This document shows, piece by piece, positions 5,004 through 5,123 of a DNA stretch of 5,123 nt; the first letter of the stretch is position 1; each line of letters starts with the position of its first letter. The DNA lies in assembly GCA_947594335.1 (NCBI GenBank), contig CANQEC010000195.1, positions 1 to 5,123 of the forward strand. Reading direction: 5' to 3'. The notes under the pieces were generated by a model. The model did not search any database, had not been told where the DNA came from, and saw nothing but the letters and a program-made list of their open reading frames with translations. The stretch comes from an uncultured Lachnospiraceae bacterium (GTDB lineage Bacteria; Bacillota; Clostridia; Lachnospirales; Lachnospiraceae). Both the position numbers and the translations under genes were made by a program.

Positions 5004-5123
5004 GCTTTTGCGCTATATGGAGCGGGAAATGGTATTTCACCGGACCCCTCTTTACGAGGCCCTGCGTCTTGCCGCGGGGAGCGGAATGAGAGAGATAAGG
5101 GAGATGCTGGAATACGCGGCGGA
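4885..5123 (+). CDS. spoIIIAB: Stage III sporulation protein AB, N-terminal part
   Basis: The gene continues past the right edge. The first 79 residues begin MRLAVRTAGIALIFVSSCLL, a basic start leading straight into a hydrophobic membrane segment. Then comes a charged helix (ARLRRRWMILREFCELLRYM) and the family-typical EREMVFHRTPLYEALRLAA. SpoIIIAB is a membrane protein of the SpoIIIA complex with a cytoplasmic helical domain resembling type II secretion GspF proteins; it is thought to work with the SpoIIIAA ATPase. The start is uncertain. ATG 4885 puts Met just before the membrane segment, as in homologs, but GAGG touches it. ATG 4849 in the same frame adds 12 basic residues and has no good ribosome binding site. 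ATG 4981 would remove the membrane segment and is unlikely. All starts overlap the spoIIIAA frame, so translational coupling is likely. Confidence 0.85.
   Translation, partial: MRLAVRTAGIALIFVSSCLLGEAAEARLRRRWMILREFCELLRYMEREMVFHRTPLYEALRLAAGSGMREIREMLEYAA

Noticed and set aside
1..5123. Search by eye for CRISPR arrays, tRNA or rRNA genes, insertion sequences and phage attachment sites
   Set aside because: None seen. The only clear repeats are the tandem 94/95-base pair and short inverted repeats, and no transposase or integrase motifs appear in the coding frames.

Overview
The window looks like chromosomal DNA from an endospore-forming clostridium, most likely of the Lachnospiraceae. The evidence is a spoIIIA sporulation operon start behind a sigma-E-type promoter, strong purine-rich ribosome binding sites, sigma-A promoters with 17-base spacers, and moderately GC-rich genes split by AT-rich control regions. 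The genus cannot be fixed from what is visible.

Left part, minus strand: the first 28 codons of a probable MATE-family efflux transporter run off the left edge. Ahead of it lie a promoter and a roughly 150-base leader with three successive hairpins. Further right is a complete carbamate-kinase-family gene (arcC-like) with its own promoter. No arginine deiminase or ornithine carbamoyltransferase gene is next to it.

Middle, plus strand: diverging from the arcC-like gene is a sugar-phosphate nucleotidyltransferase-like gene with a clear sigma-A promoter. A gene-free stretch of about 250 bases follows, mostly a 94/95-base tandem duplication plus a decayed third copy. Then comes a small FMN nitroreductase-family gene and a probable terminator. 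The two genes may be co-transcribed, since no terminator or convincing promoter lies between them.

Right part, plus strand: a perfect consensus sigma-A promoter (TTGACA, 17 bases, TATAAT) after an A/T-rich tract drives a roughly 235-base unit. It has no ordinary ORF, ends in a strong intrinsic terminator, and has clear internal helices. This is best read as a free-standing structured non-coding RNA; its size and layout suggest a raiA-type RNA, but that name is a hypothesis. It also holds a near-repeated motif (CCAATGAAAACGTAAG / CCATTGAAAAAGTAAG) that reads as three-codon ORFs behind Shine-Dalgarno-like sequences. After it come a sigma-E-like promoter, spoIIIAA (ATPase) and the start of spoIIIAB. 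The spoIIIAA frame runs on over spoIIIAB for more than 100 bases, which suggests loss of the ancestral stop codon.

The genes do not form one pathway. They are separate transcription units: efflux, carbamoyl-phosphate or amino-acid energy metabolism, sugar nucleotide chemistry, a redox enzyme, a regulatory or structural RNA, and mother-cell sporulation machinery.
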